Source: DATFVA01 sp963774455
GTDB taxonomy: Bacteria; Bacteroidota; Ignavibacteria; Ignavibacteriales; Ignavibacteriaceae
Direction of reading: 5' to 3'
Assembly (NCBI GenBank): GCA_963774455.1
Contig: CAVZFD010000005.1
Coordinates: 1,426,001-1,490,000, forward strand
DNA: 64,000 nucleotides
A program made the position numbers and the translations under genes. Shown one piece after another: positions 1-8,662 of the stretch (the first letter of the stretch is position 1; the number at the start of each line of letters is the position of its first letter). A model generated the notes under the pieces. The model searched no databases and had not been told where the DNA came from. It saw only the letters and a program-made list of their open reading frames with translations.

Positions 1-420
1 CAGTCCCGATGATATATTGATCACTGCCGACTCTTCCTTTTCAGCAAAGTGTTCTGCGAACAGAGATGCCAGGTGTAACGGAGCAGTGAGATTTACTTCA
101 ATTTCCTCTTTGACTTTATCTATATCCACTTCTTTCGTCATATCACAGGAAAGCTGAATTCCGGCATTATTGATCAGGATATTCAGTTCAGTGAAAGTTT
201 CCACTGCCCACTGAAATAGTGCTTCTCTTTCTTCGACTATAGAAACATCACACATAGTTGTAATAACGCCTGGAAACTGCTGCTGGATTTCCTGCAGACG
301 CTCCTCCCTCCGACCGCATATTATAACCGTATTGTCTCTTTTTTCGAATTCCTCCGCAAAGCCTCTTCCGATGCCTGAGGTCCCGCCGGTAATTAATATT
401 GTATTTCCTGTTGTTTTCAT
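1..420 (-). CDS. SDR-family oxidoreductase, N-terminal 140 residues (cut by window edge)
   Basis: The gene reads leftward from an ATG at 418-420 and is still open at base 1, so its C-terminal part lies outside. Short-chain dehydrogenases/reductases are cytoplasmic NAD(P)H enzymes with a Rossmann fold. Visible in order: the cofactor loop TGGTSGIG (residues 11-18), GRREERL after the second strand (basic residues there usually favour NADPH), a CDV motif near 57, NNAG at 84-87, and ISSG with the likely catalytic serine at 138. The YxxxK motif would fall beyond the edge. The order resembles DltE/YdfG-like SDRs, but the substrate cannot be read. It is divergent from the ABC exporter to its right. 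Confidence 0.85.
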   Translation of the reverse strand, partial: MKTTGNTILITGGTSGIGRGFAEEFEKRDNTVIICGRREERLQEIQQQFPGVITTMCDVSIVEEREALFQWAVETFTELNILINNAGIQLSCDMTKEVDIDKVKEEIEVNLTAPLHLASLFAEHFAEKEESAVINISSGL

Positions 421-922
421 ATTCCTGTCTTAAAGTTAATTGTTATCCTGGAGTGGAAGTTTAACACTGGTCACTTTAAAAAGCAAAGTCCGGAAGATTA
501 CCGGGTTTCCCCTATATTTAGCTCAGCAGGGAACTTTCGGCTATCAGAAGTATGATTTTTCTTGAAAATATTTGACTGGTATTTATGAAACTATAGTAAA
601 AGACTCTTGGGCAGAGCTTTTCCAATTGTGGGTTTCTGCAAATTAAACAATTCTAGAATTCAGGCCATTTGGTAGGGGTATATTGCATAAACCCATTACC
701 TTAAAACCCTGATGCCATCTCTCTGAATATGTCCTGAATACGTCCTGAATACGTCCTGAATACGTCTTGAATACGTCCTGAATAAGTTTTAAACGAAATT
801 CTCCCGTGAAAATAATTCCTCTGAAAAACCGGAAATCACCAGGCCATTTTGATTAAGTTCCGATCTTCCTTTAAGTTTCTGAATCTAATTTCAATCATTT
901 AAAAGAAACGGGATAGCAGTTT
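421..922. other. Intergenic spacer with tandem repeats
   Basis: About 500 bases separate the divergent SDR and ABC-exporter genes. I see no frame with coding character. The spacer holds the 11-base tandem array at 724-789. It presumably carries promoters for both flanking genes, but I found no convincing hexamer pair. Confidence 0.5.
724..789. repeat. Six-copy 11-bp tandem repeat (TGAATACGTCC)
   Basis: Six head-to-tail units of 11 bases start at 724, 735, 746, 757, 768 and 779. The consensus is TGAATACGTCC. The second, third and fifth units match it exactly, the first and fourth have one change each, and the last is degenerate (TGAATAAGTTT). The array ends 133 bases before the ABC-exporter start. 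The 11-base period is close to one helical turn, so the copies would face the same side of the DNA. Function unknown; it could be a simple slippage repeat or a regulator-binding array. Confidence 0.9.
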
Positions 923-1873
923 ATGTCCAGAGAAAACCCGGAGGATCTTCCTGTTGTAGAGGTAAAAGACGTTTATAAATCGTTTAAGACAGTCAAAGCC
1001 GTAAATGGTGTCAACCTAACTATTATGCAGGGACAGTTTACCGCACTGCTTGGACCGAACGGTGCAGGCAAAACTACTCTCGTTGAGATGATAGAAGGAA
1101 TTCAGAAACCCGACAGAGGCGATATTACCATTCTTGGAAAGAAGTGGGAAGGCAACCAGAATGAACTTCACAGGTCGATAGGACTTTCGCTACAGGAAAC
1201 ACGGTTTATTGACAAGCTTACGGTGGAAGAAACGATGAAATTATTTGCAGGTTTCTATCAGCTTGGAGATGAAAGAGTTAGTGAAATTATTTCCGAAATA
1301 AATCTCAATGATAAAAGGAAATCCTATACAGTGAATCTTTCAGGCGGCCAGCGCCAGAAACTCGCGCTCGGAATTGCCCTGCTGAATAACCCGAAACTGC
1401 TACTGCTGGATGAACCAACAACAGGACTCGATCCCAACGCAAGGCGTGAGATCTGGCATATTCTCCTTCAGCTTAAGGCAAAAGCACAGACCTCACTCAT
1501 ATTAACCACTCACTATATGGAGGAGGCTGAACAGCTCTGCGATTACATAATAATTATTGACAGCGGTAAAATCCTGCTTGAGGGAGCCCGTGAAGAACTG
1601 TTGAATTCCGATGATAAAAAAATAATTGAATTTACTCCCGAAGGCTCGGATATCGATATCAGGGAATTAATAAATGGTAATTCAAATTTTGAGATCAGCT
1701 GGGATGAGAATATCAGGAAAGGTATTATTACCATTGACGACTTCGAAACCGAACTGCCGGACTTCATCAATTATCTTAAGTCGAATAAAATCCAGCTGAA
1801 GAACTTCGAGAGCAGGAGAAAAACTCTTGATGATCTGTTTACAACACTAACCGGAAGGCACCTTGATGCGTAA
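923..1873 (+). CDS. ABC-2 type exporter, ATP-binding subunit
   Basis: This is the cytoplasmic ATPase that powers an ABC-2 type exporter; substrates in the family include drugs, lipids and polysaccharides. Motifs: Walker A GPNGAGKTT (44-52), Q-loop glutamine 91, signature LSGGQ (139-143), Walker B LLLLDE (159-164) followed by the D-loop TTGLDP, and an H-loop histidine in TTHYMEEAE. At 316 residues it has the usual extra 90-residue C-terminal part of the CcmA/DrrA/NatA class. Its last codons overlap the start of the permease gene, so the two are translationally coupled. The substrate cannot be inferred from sequence alone. Confidence 0.93.
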   Translation: MSRENPEDLPVVEVKDVYKSFKTVKAVNGVNLTIMQGQFTALLGPNGAGKTTLVEMIEGIQKPDRGDITILGKKWEGNQNELHRSIGLSLQETRFIDKLTVEETMKLFAGFYQLGDERVSEIISEINLNDKRKSYTVNLSGGQRQKLALGIALLNNPKLLLLDEPTTGLDPNARREIWHILLQLKAKAQTSLILTTHYMEEAEQLCDYIIIIDSGKILLEGAREELLNSDDKKIIEFTPEGSDIDIRELINGNSNFEISWDENIRKGIITIDDFETELPDFINYLKSNKIQLKNFESRRKTLDDLFTTLTGRHLDA

Positions 1874-2993
1874 TGAGTCGCTGAACCAGTTCTTCATCCT
1901 TTTCTTGATGCATACTAAAACACTGATGCGTGAACCCGCAGTATTGTTCTGGGGAGTTGTGTTTCCCCTGCTCATGGCGTTAGGATTAGGTCTTGCATTC
2001 ACACAAAAGCTTGACACAGAACATAAGGTTGCCATAATACAGAATACAGAAACCAGTCTGGATTCAACTAACAGGTTTGAATCATTCCTGAAAACCAGGA
2101 CGAAAAGATCACTGGACGGCATTACAAAGAAGGTGCAGTATAGAATTTCTGTGAAAGATGATAAACTTGGCAATAATACTTATGTCTTTGAAAGAACCTC
2201 ACGGCCTGAAGCAATGAGGATGCTGAAGAGAGGCGAGATCAATCTGATAATAGAAGAAAAAAATATTAACACTGAATTTCATTTTGACCCTGTAAACCCG
2301 GAGGCTCACCTTACTTATCTTAATTTATCGCGGGTGATAAATAATAAGAAGATCACTACAGAGGATGAATCTGTTACCCCGCTTACCCTTAAAGGAACAA
2401 GGTATATTGATTTTTTTGTTCCCGGCCTCATAGCGATGGGAATGATGATGTCATCGATCTGGGGACTGGGGTATGGGATCATTGAGAATAGGTCTAAAAA
2501 ACTTTTACGGAGGATGATTGCCACTCCGATGAAAAAATCATATTTCCTGATTTCGCTGATCAGCGTAAGAACTATAATGAATTTTATAGAAGCGGGACTG
2601 CTTTTCCTATTTTCATATCTCGTATTCGGAATTACAATTCAGGGAAGTATTTTAGCACTCTTTCTGATTTTTATTGCAGGGAATGTAGGTTTTGCCGGAA
2701 TAGCGATATTGACTTCATCACGCACTGCTAATCCTGAGGTGGGTAATGGCCTTATTAACGCTATCTCTACCCCTATGATTGTCCTCTCTGGAATCTTCTT
2801 CAGTTATCACAACTTCCCCGACTGGGCAATCGGGTTCATCAAAATTCTCCCCTTAACATTGCTGGCCGACGGAATCAGAAGTATTTTTATTGAAGGAGCG
2901 GGTATCCCGGATATTATCCTCCCCTTTTCGGCCCTTCTCATTACCGGTGTTGTCTGCTTCTATGTTGGTCTCAAATTTTTCAAATGGTATTAG
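1866..2993 (+). CDS. ABC-2 type exporter, membrane permease
   Basis: Membrane partner of the preceding ATPase. I chose the ATG at 1866, which overlaps the upstream stop by 8 bases; a TTG directly before it at 1863 is possible. The protein has one N-terminal membrane helix (residues ~25-45), a ~140-residue extracytoplasmic domain, and about five helices in the C-terminal half, the layout of ABC2_membrane family permeases. A basic segment (ENRSKKLLRRMIATPMKK) lies after the second helix, where coupling helices usually contact the ATPase. It stands alone with its ATPase, so it is probably a complete homodimeric exporter. It ends 39 bases from the convergent barrel gene. Confidence 0.9.
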   Translation: MRNESLNQFFILFLMHTKTLMREPAVLFWGVVFPLLMALGLGLAFTQKLDTEHKVAIIQNTETSLDSTNRFESFLKTRTKRSLDGITKKVQYRISVKDDKLGNNTYVFERTSRPEAMRMLKRGEINLIIEEKNINTEFHFDPVNPEAHLTYLNLSRVINNKKITTEDESVTPLTLKGTRYIDFFVPGLIAMGMMMSSIWGLGYGIIENRSKKLLRRMIATPMKKSYFLISLISVRTIMNFIEAGLLFLFSYLVFGITIQGSILALFLIFIAGNVGFAGIAILTSSRTANPEVGNGLINAISTPMIVLSGIFFSYHNFPDWAIGFIKILPLTLLADGIRSIFIEGAGIPDIILPFSALLITGVVCFYVGLKFFKWY

Positions 2994-3032
2994 TTCCCGT
3001 CGAAACCCCACAGCTATAGAGGATTTATCCTT

Positions 3033-4514
3033 TCACCAGCCCAGTCTTGCCTGTAAGTAATATGAATACGAACCCACAAAGTCGTCATAGGCATATGCGC
3101 CGTCAATCTGTAGTGCTCTGAAAATATTAAATCCTATACCCCCCGTAAATCTTTTATCAGCCATCCCTACCCGGAAAGATGCACCAAGTTTTTCGGGGAT
3201 TGCTTCCAGCCTGTATTCTGTTCCGATTCTGAACCGCGACCAGTAATCCTCATACCGTATATCCTGCTCAGCTACGTCTACTAAATCGAATGCTGCATCC
3301 CAGTTTTCAGTAATTTCCTGGAATACTCCTAAATTAAAAACCATGGGAAGTTTAAGGTCAAAGGGTATACCTATATTATAGGTCTGTGAAAAAGATTGTA
3401 TTACTGTATCTCCCTGGGCATTAATAACTATATTGCCGTTGTTGTCTCTTTTATAATCAAGGTAGGTGTAATTAAAATCGGTGGTTAATACCGATGTTAT
3501 TTTTTTTACGGGTATTAAATTCTGCACGGAAAATCCTATGTCCGTTCCTCCCGGGAACTGGTATAATCCCCCGATATCCAGGGTAATCCCGGTTACATAT
3601 TGGTTCAGGTCACGCTTCAGTATGTTTAGAACATCTTTGTATTCCTCGAGAAGCAGTTTTTTGGCTGAGAACCTTCTATGGACTGCTTTAAGGTTTATTC
3701 CTGCGCTTAAACGGGGAGTTATATCATAGGAATAACCGAGCGCTCCCGTTACATCCACATACGATATTGAATAAGCGAAAGGCAAAGCATCATTCAAATC
3801 ATTGCCATCCATAATAGGCTGAAGAAGCCCTTCCAGGGCAAGAATTGTATTTGCAACTTGCTCCGGATCATCAAGGTTGTCCGGAATAGGAACACTCAAT
3901 AAGGCATCGAGAACAGGACTTTGTTCTACTTCAAACGCTGATTGACCGACACCATATATGGTGAAACCGAAATTCCCAACCTGCACTGCCATCGAAGGTA
4001 TGGTTCTTATACCATGCGTCATAGGATTATCAGGTGTACCGATAACCTGCTGTAATAATTCCCTCGGAAATAATAACCCGGCCCGTATTTCCCGTAGTGC
4101 CGCCAGGCGCTGGTTTATATCTCCCCCTTCGTTAAAATTCTTCACTCCTTCCCATACTTGTTTAAGTGAAAGTGCATCTTTAAATTCAGCGAGATGATTG
4201 TTTATATAATTTGCCGCGTCGTAAGTAGCCGGCGGGAGACTTAAACTGATAGTTACCCCGTCTATTGAAAAGCGGTTTCGGCTTAATAAAGCAGGATTGT
4301 ACATCATCGAATTTACCTTCGTGCCGTTGGCAGTACCTGTTTTTCCCATACCTGTGTACTTAACATCTTCTTTTTCTGTGTAGAAAGGAAGCGGGATAGA
4401 TTCTGTTGTTATTTGCTGATCCGGCAGAATTACAACGCTGGGATCCAGCGAATATTGCCCGAAGAGCAGTCGTGATGATACGTAGATGAATACCAGTAAA
4501 AAGATAAGTTTCAT
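3033..4514 (-). CDS. Outer-membrane beta-barrel protein (PorV/TraF/FadL-like)
   Basis: A 493-residue secreted protein with an N-terminal signal peptide (cleavage probably after residue 19, before QYSLDP). The mature part begins with a segment containing GMGKTGTANG and YNPALLSRN, the small-residue pattern at the plug end of FadL/TraF/PorV-type barrels. After that come alternating amphipathic strands, ending in an aromatic residue (YYLQARLGW) as expected for BAM-inserted barrels. A helical insert lies around residues 105-150. No neighbour shows a clear functional link. The call to an outer-membrane barrel is firm; the exact family and transported substrate are not. Confidence 0.65.
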   Translation of the reverse strand: MKLIFLLVFIYVSSRLLFGQYSLDPSVVILPDQQITTESIPLPFYTEKEDVKYTGMGKTGTANGTKVNSMMYNPALLSRNRFSIDGVTISLSLPPATYDAANYINNHLAEFKDALSLKQVWEGVKNFNEGGDINQRLAALREIRAGLLFPRELLQQVIGTPDNPMTHGIRTIPSMAVQVGNFGFTIYGVGQSAFEVEQSPVLDALLSVPIPDNLDDPEQVANTILALEGLLQPIMDGNDLNDALPFAYSISYVDVTGALGYSYDITPRLSAGINLKAVHRRFSAKKLLLEEYKDVLNILKRDLNQYVTGITLDIGGLYQFPGGTDIGFSVQNLIPVKKITSVLTTDFNYTYLDYKRDNNGNIVINAQGDTVIQSFSQTYNIGIPFDLKLPMVFNLGVFQEITENWDAAFDLVDVAEQDIRYEDYWSRFRIGTEYRLEAIPEKLGASFRVGMADKRFTGGIGFNIFRALQIDGAYAYDDFVGSYSYYLQARLGW

Positions 4515-4605
4515 TGCACAGTTCCATAAGGTTAGTTTTAGTTTACCTTATACATGCGAAAAAACCAGAATGATCAGCTCAAATACCAGTAATTAACATA
4601 ACAAT

Positions 4606-4761
4606 TTAAGAATTTTTTATCACATTAACTGTTAGTTCGTCATCTGTATCAGAACTAAAATAAACTGCTCTTAAATAAGAACCATCAGTGGAGGGAAGAA
4701 CCATCACCCGTGACTCCTGAATTAATCTTGCCGTGGCATCTGCGTGATTTACCAGGATCAT
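4606..4761 (-). pseudogene. Short open frame, probably a C-terminal gene remnant
   Basis: The 397-base spacer 4515-4911 holds a leftward frame of 51 codons with a coding-like residue mix (RVMVLPSTDGSYLRAVYF) ending at TAA 4606-4608. The frame extends only a dozen codons upstream of its first ATG before an in-frame stop, no ribosome site is evident, and the composition looks like the end of a larger protein. I read it as the decayed 3' end of a gene. I do not recognise the family. Confidence 0.3.
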
Positions 4762-4873
4762 ATCCTTATCACTATGCCGGATTTGGCAATATAACCTGAC
4801 TGAATTCTACCATTTCTGATAATATTATTCAATTATTGCTGTTTATTATAATAATGAGGGAAATGCACGGTTG

Positions 4874-4904
4874 TTGCTTTTGTTGATGATATAATATATG
4901 TTTG
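4874..4904 (+). promoter_or_regulatory. Bacteroidota-type promoter candidate for the metal-efflux block
   Basis: A TATGTTTG box at 4897-4904 fits the TAnnTTTG -7 element used by the Bacteroidota housekeeping sigma factor. A TTG lies 20 bases upstream (4874-4876), where the -33 element is expected. Transcription would then start only a few bases before the ATG at 4915, giving a near-leaderless message. The match is to a short consensus and could be chance. Confidence 0.35.
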
Positions 4905-4914
4905 ACAACAATTG

Positions 4915-5340
4915 ATGAAAAGAAAACTATTTACATTGGCGCTGCTGGGAGTATTCCTGTTCTCATCGACGGGATTTCCGATTGCCCTTCATATTTGCAG
5001 TATGAACGGGCTGTCTTCCGCCTCCGCCTGTAAAATGCACGAAATAGTGAAAGAAGATCACAGCTGCTGCAGTCAGGAAGAAGAAACCCCCGTTAAAATA
5101 ACCGCTGATCAATTTGACGGGTGCTGTCACTTTAAAGTAATTGACAGGAATATGACAGACCAGCTTCTTTCATCAGGCAATGATGTAAGCATAAAAACTC
5201 ATATTAAGATAATCTTAACCGATATTAACATTGTTTATCAGTCACCGGTACTCTCTTCTTTTAATAGTTATACCAGCAGTTCTCCACCTCTTTCTTCGGA
5301 CAATCATATTTATTTAACAAATTCAATACTTCTCATTTAA
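4915..5340 (+). CDS. HYC_CC_PP-type small secreted metal-associated protein
   Basis: A 141-residue protein with a signal peptide or anchor (residues 1-22) and the scattered motifs of the Bacteroidota HYC_CC_PP family: here H26-I27-C28, cysteine pairs C51-C52 and C70-C71, and PP at 124-125 in a Ser-rich tail. Members are small predicted periplasmic or envelope proteins often found next to heavy-metal RND efflux genes, and this one sits 105 bases upstream of the TolC-like gene of such a system. Cysteines and histidines (H42, H49) suggest metal binding or sensing. I prefer the ATG at 4915; the TTG at 4912 is in frame. Biochemical function is not established. Confidence 0.7.
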   Translation: MKRKLFTLALLGVFLFSSTGFPIALHICSMNGLSSASACKMHEIVKEDHSCCSQEEETPVKITADQFDGCCHFKVIDRNMTDQLLSSGNDVSIKTHIKIILTDINIVYQSPVLSSFNSYTSSSPPLSSDNHIYLTNSILLI

Positions 5341-5445
5341 ATCTTTCCGCATTATCAATGCTCCGGGATTTTTCTGTCTTTTGAAAAATCTTTCTCCGTT
5401 ATTCATTTATTTCTTAAAAAAATATCTCCTGCAAGGAAAATATTT

Positions 5446-6744
5446 ATGGTTAAAGTAACAAAAATATGCTTGTTCATTCTACTGTGTATTTTTCCATTTG
5501 AAATTTTTAGTCAACACGATACAGTACAGAATAATAGCAGTAATAATATTAATACTCTTATAAATGAAGCCGTTCAAAACAATCCGCAGTTAAAGGCAGC
5601 ACGCAGCCAAACAGAAGCACAAAAATCCAAAGTGGACCAGGTAACAGCCTGGGAAGCACCGCAGGTTGGAGTTTCATTTTATCAAACGCCGATTCAATCT
5701 TTCCCTAACCCTGTTAAAGACGGAATGGAAACAGATTATTTTATTCAGCAGATGTTTCCATTTCCGGGTAAACTGAGCAATATGGGCAAATCAGCCGTGA
5801 ATAATGCTCAAATGTACGAACAACAATATAAAGAGCTTGAAAATAGCATTATTGAGCAATTAAAATCTGCGTATTACGAACTTTATTTCGTTCAGAAGAA
5901 AATTGATATAAATAAGGAAAACCAAAAACTCCTCAACCAGATGACAAATATTACTGCAAAACAGTATGAAGTGGGGACAGGTAAACAAACCGATATGCTG
6001 CGGGCGCAAACTGAATTGTCAACATTAATAAACGATGGTGTGAATCTTGAAAATGAAAAAAGAGATTCAGAGACGATGTTAAACACCAGTCTTAACCGCC
6101 CACCTACCGGATCCTTCCCGGAAATAACATCAATAGAAGATTCTATTCCCGACTGGAATTATGATCAGCTCTCTGAACTGGCTTTTGAAAACAGGGCGGA
6201 ACTTAAAGCTATGCAGTCGAATATCAAAATGAATGAAGCTGAATTAGAATCTTCAAAGCTCGAATATTATCCTGATATAATGGTGCAGCTTATGTATAAA
6301 AATATGACTGGTACCACTAAAGATTTCTGGTCAACAATGGTTGGAGTAAATATCCCGATTGCATTCTGGTCAAAGGATAAATATTCGGGAAAGATTGAGG
6401 AAAACAAAATCAATATCAATACCGCTGAGGAAGTGTACAACTCTTCCAAAAATATGATTGCAAGCCAGGTTCAAAATGCACTGATAAAGATTAAAAGTAA
6501 TAAAAATTTGATTAACCTCTATAAGAATACGGTAATTCCCCAGGCACAGCAAACTCTTCAATCTGCATTATCAGAATACCAGGCAGGCAAATCGGAATTC
6601 CTAATGATTATCGATGCATACAAAATGGTTCTTATGGCCAAACAAGATTATTATATGGCGCAAATGAATTACATGCAAAGTCAGGCCCAGCTTGAAAAGG
6701 CTGTAGGATTATCTATAAATGACATTAAAGGAAGAATTAAATAA
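5446..6744 (+). CDS. Outer-membrane efflux channel, TolC family (CusC/CzcC-like)
   Basis: Outer-membrane component of the tripartite metal efflux pump encoded with the next two genes. It has a signal peptide (residues 1-22, ending IFSQ), then two repeated OEP domains rich in long amphipathic helices (for example LINEAVQNNPQLKAARSQ and ALSEYQAGKSEFLMIIDA). The length of 432 residues is normal for the family. The conserved hinge-like KQYEVGTGKQTDMLRAQ segment marks the periplasmic tunnel. It trimerises in the outer membrane and docks to the adaptor. It is 57 bases upstream of the adaptor gene in the same direction, so one operon is likely. Confidence 0.9.
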   Translation: MVKVTKICLFILLCIFPFEIFSQHDTVQNNSSNNINTLINEAVQNNPQLKAARSQTEAQKSKVDQVTAWEAPQVGVSFYQTPIQSFPNPVKDGMETDYFIQQMFPFPGKLSNMGKSAVNNAQMYEQQYKELENSIIEQLKSAYYELYFVQKKIDINKENQKLLNQMTNITAKQYEVGTGKQTDMLRAQTELSTLINDGVNLENEKRDSETMLNTSLNRPPTGSFPEITSIEDSIPDWNYDQLSELAFENRAELKAMQSNIKMNEAELESSKLEYYPDIMVQLMYKNMTGTTKDFWSTMVGVNIPIAFWSKDKYSGKIEENKININTAEEVYNSSKNMIASQVQNALIKIKSNKNLINLYKNTVIPQAQQTLQSALSEYQAGKSEFLMIIDAYKMVLMAKQDYYMAQMNYMQSQAQLEKAVGLSINDIKGRIK

Positions 6745-6801
6745 AATTCTAAAATTGTATTCCCGCCAGCGGAAACAATAATTAAAAGTTGAGGAAATAA
6801 A

Positions 6802-8526
6802 ATGTTGAATGAAAATGCATCTCCCTTACCAATTAAAAAGTTCATTATAATGGGTATCATAACTTTAATAATTGGATTAGGGACAGGATGGCTGATATTT
6901 GGAAACCATAATAATCAGACTTCTGAAAATAATAGTGAGAGGAAAATTCTCTTTTACCGTTCACCGATGAATCCAACGATTACTTCTACTGTACCTAAAA
7001 AAGATGAAATGGGGATGGATTATGTTCCCGTGTATGCTGATGAAAACGCTTCGGTTAAAGGTGAAAGGAAAATACTTTATTACCGGTCTCCTATGAATCC
7101 GCAGCAAACCTCACCAGTAGCTAAAAAAGATGAAATGGGGATGGATTATGTCCCTGTATATGCAGATGAGGCAGGCTCGGGTACAGTCCGTATCGATCCT
7201 GCAACACAGCAAAACATTGGTTTAACAACCGAAACCGTTTACAGAAGAAAATTGTCACGCAATATAAATACCTCAGCTAACATTACTTATGACGAAACCA
7301 GGCTTTACAGCATAAACTCAAAAATAATGGGTTATGTTGAAAAGCTCTTCGTGAATTATACGGGACAGCTTATTAGAAAAGGACAGCCGCTCCTTGAAGT
7401 TTACAGTCCCGATCTGGTCAGCACTCAGGAAGAATATCTACAGGCGATTAAATATAAAAATGAAATTTCCGGCAGTTCAGCTTTAAGCATACAAGGTGCG
7501 GATCAATTAGTTGAGAGCGCCAGGCGAAGACTTCTTTATTGGGACATTGCCGGAAGTGAAATCCGGGCCCTTGAAAAAAGAGGAACCCCCCAAAAAACCA
7601 TGACGATCTATTCACCTGCCGATGGAATTGTAACCGATAAGATGGTTATCAACGGACAAAATATAATGCCGGGTATGACCCTGTATAAGATAGCAGATCT
7701 TACAACTGTATGGGGTATTGCCCAGATTTATCAATATGAACTTCAATGGATTAAAGTTGGAGATAAGGCAGATCTAAACTTATCGTATTTACCCGGAAAA
7801 ACGTTTCAGGGCCGTATAACTTACATCTACCCTTATCTAGATTCGGAATCGAAAACTGCCCAGGTAAGAATTGAAATTCAAAATACACATAATTATGAGT
7901 TCAAACCCGGAATGTTCGCAGATGTTTCCATTAAATCTCCCCTGAGTGTTGAAACTGTAGCAGTTCCAAACCAGGCCATAATTCATACCGGAACAAGAGA
8001 TGTTGCAATAATATCTTTAGGAAACGGCTACTTCAAACCCGTGAATGTAACTCTTGGTGTACGAGGTGATGAAGGATATATCCAGGTAATCAATGGCTTA
8101 AACGCAGGCGATAACATAGTAACATCTTCCCAGTTTCTGATAGATTCTGAAAGTAATTTAAATGCCGCACTAAATAATATGAATCAACAAGACTCATCTC
8201 AAAACAAAATCCCGGAACAGCAAAATGATTCGTCTAAAAAATCTTCAAACGATACCGGAAGCAAGAAGAGCATTCAATTGGGGAAAAAAGAAAGTAAGCC
8301 TGAATTAAAAAACGGGGATCATTCAACGCCGGTTGAATATAAAGGTGTTATTGATGTAAAGTCAATCGATGATAATAATGATGGGAAAGTCTTTCAAGAT
8401 GTTATGGATTGGAACGTTATTTCGGACAAACCGGGTACATGTCCAATCTGTGGTATGACATTGAAGGAATTTTCCATACAACAAGCAGAATATAATTTAA
8501 GGACAAATGGATTTAAGGTTAAATAA
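6802..8526 (+). CDS. cusB: RND efflux periplasmic adaptor (CusB-like) with three heavy-metal-binding segments
   Basis: Membrane-fusion protein linking the inner-membrane pump to the outer-membrane channel. Residues 13-33 form a membrane anchor. Two near-identical heavy-metal-binding domains follow (about 48-80 and 90-122), each with a YRSPMNP core and KKDEMGMDYVPVY, probably Met-based Cu(I)/Ag(I) ligands. Then come the barrel-sandwich hybrid, helical hairpin and beta-barrel domains (about 128-445; ITYDETRLYSINSKI start is typical of CusB). A polar Ser/Lys linker leads to a C-terminal third segment with CPICGM at 547-552. At 574 residues it is much longer than the ~400 of E. coli CusB. Between genes cusC-like and cusA. 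Confidence 0.92.
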   Translation: MLNENASPLPIKKFIIMGIITLIIGLGTGWLIFGNHNNQTSENNSERKILFYRSPMNPTITSTVPKKDEMGMDYVPVYADENASVKGERKILYYRSPMNPQQTSPVAKKDEMGMDYVPVYADEAGSGTVRIDPATQQNIGLTTETVYRRKLSRNINTSANITYDETRLYSINSKIMGYVEKLFVNYTGQLIRKGQPLLEVYSPDLVSTQEEYLQAIKYKNEISGSSALSIQGADQLVESARRRLLYWDIAGSEIRALEKRGTPQKTMTIYSPADGIVTDKMVINGQNIMPGMTLYKIADLTTVWGIAQIYQYELQWIKVGDKADLNLSYLPGKTFQGRITYIYPYLDSESKTAQVRIEIQNTHNYEFKPGMFADVSIKSPLSVETVAVPNQAIIHTGTRDVAIISLGNGYFKPVNVTLGVRGDEGYIQVINGLNAGDNIVTSSQFLIDSESNLNAALNNMNQQDSSQNKIPEQQNDSSKKSSNDTGSKKSIQLGKKESKPELKNGDHSTPVEYKGVIDVKSIDDNNDGKVFQDVMDWNVISDKPGTCPICGMTLKEFSIQQAEYNLRTNGFKVK

Positions 8527-8662
8527 GCTTGATGAAGAATAAAAGTTGAAAACCAAAAAAGATTCGAGATATAAGTTAGGTGAAAATAGAGTCAGTTTAC
8601 ATCTATGGTTTATACCTATACCTGTTAACCTATTATCAGCGTTATCAAATGCAGGAGTCTAG

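Noticed and set aside
724..789. Short CRISPR array
   Set aside because: The units are adjacent with no spacers and no cas genes are near. It is a simple tandem repeat.
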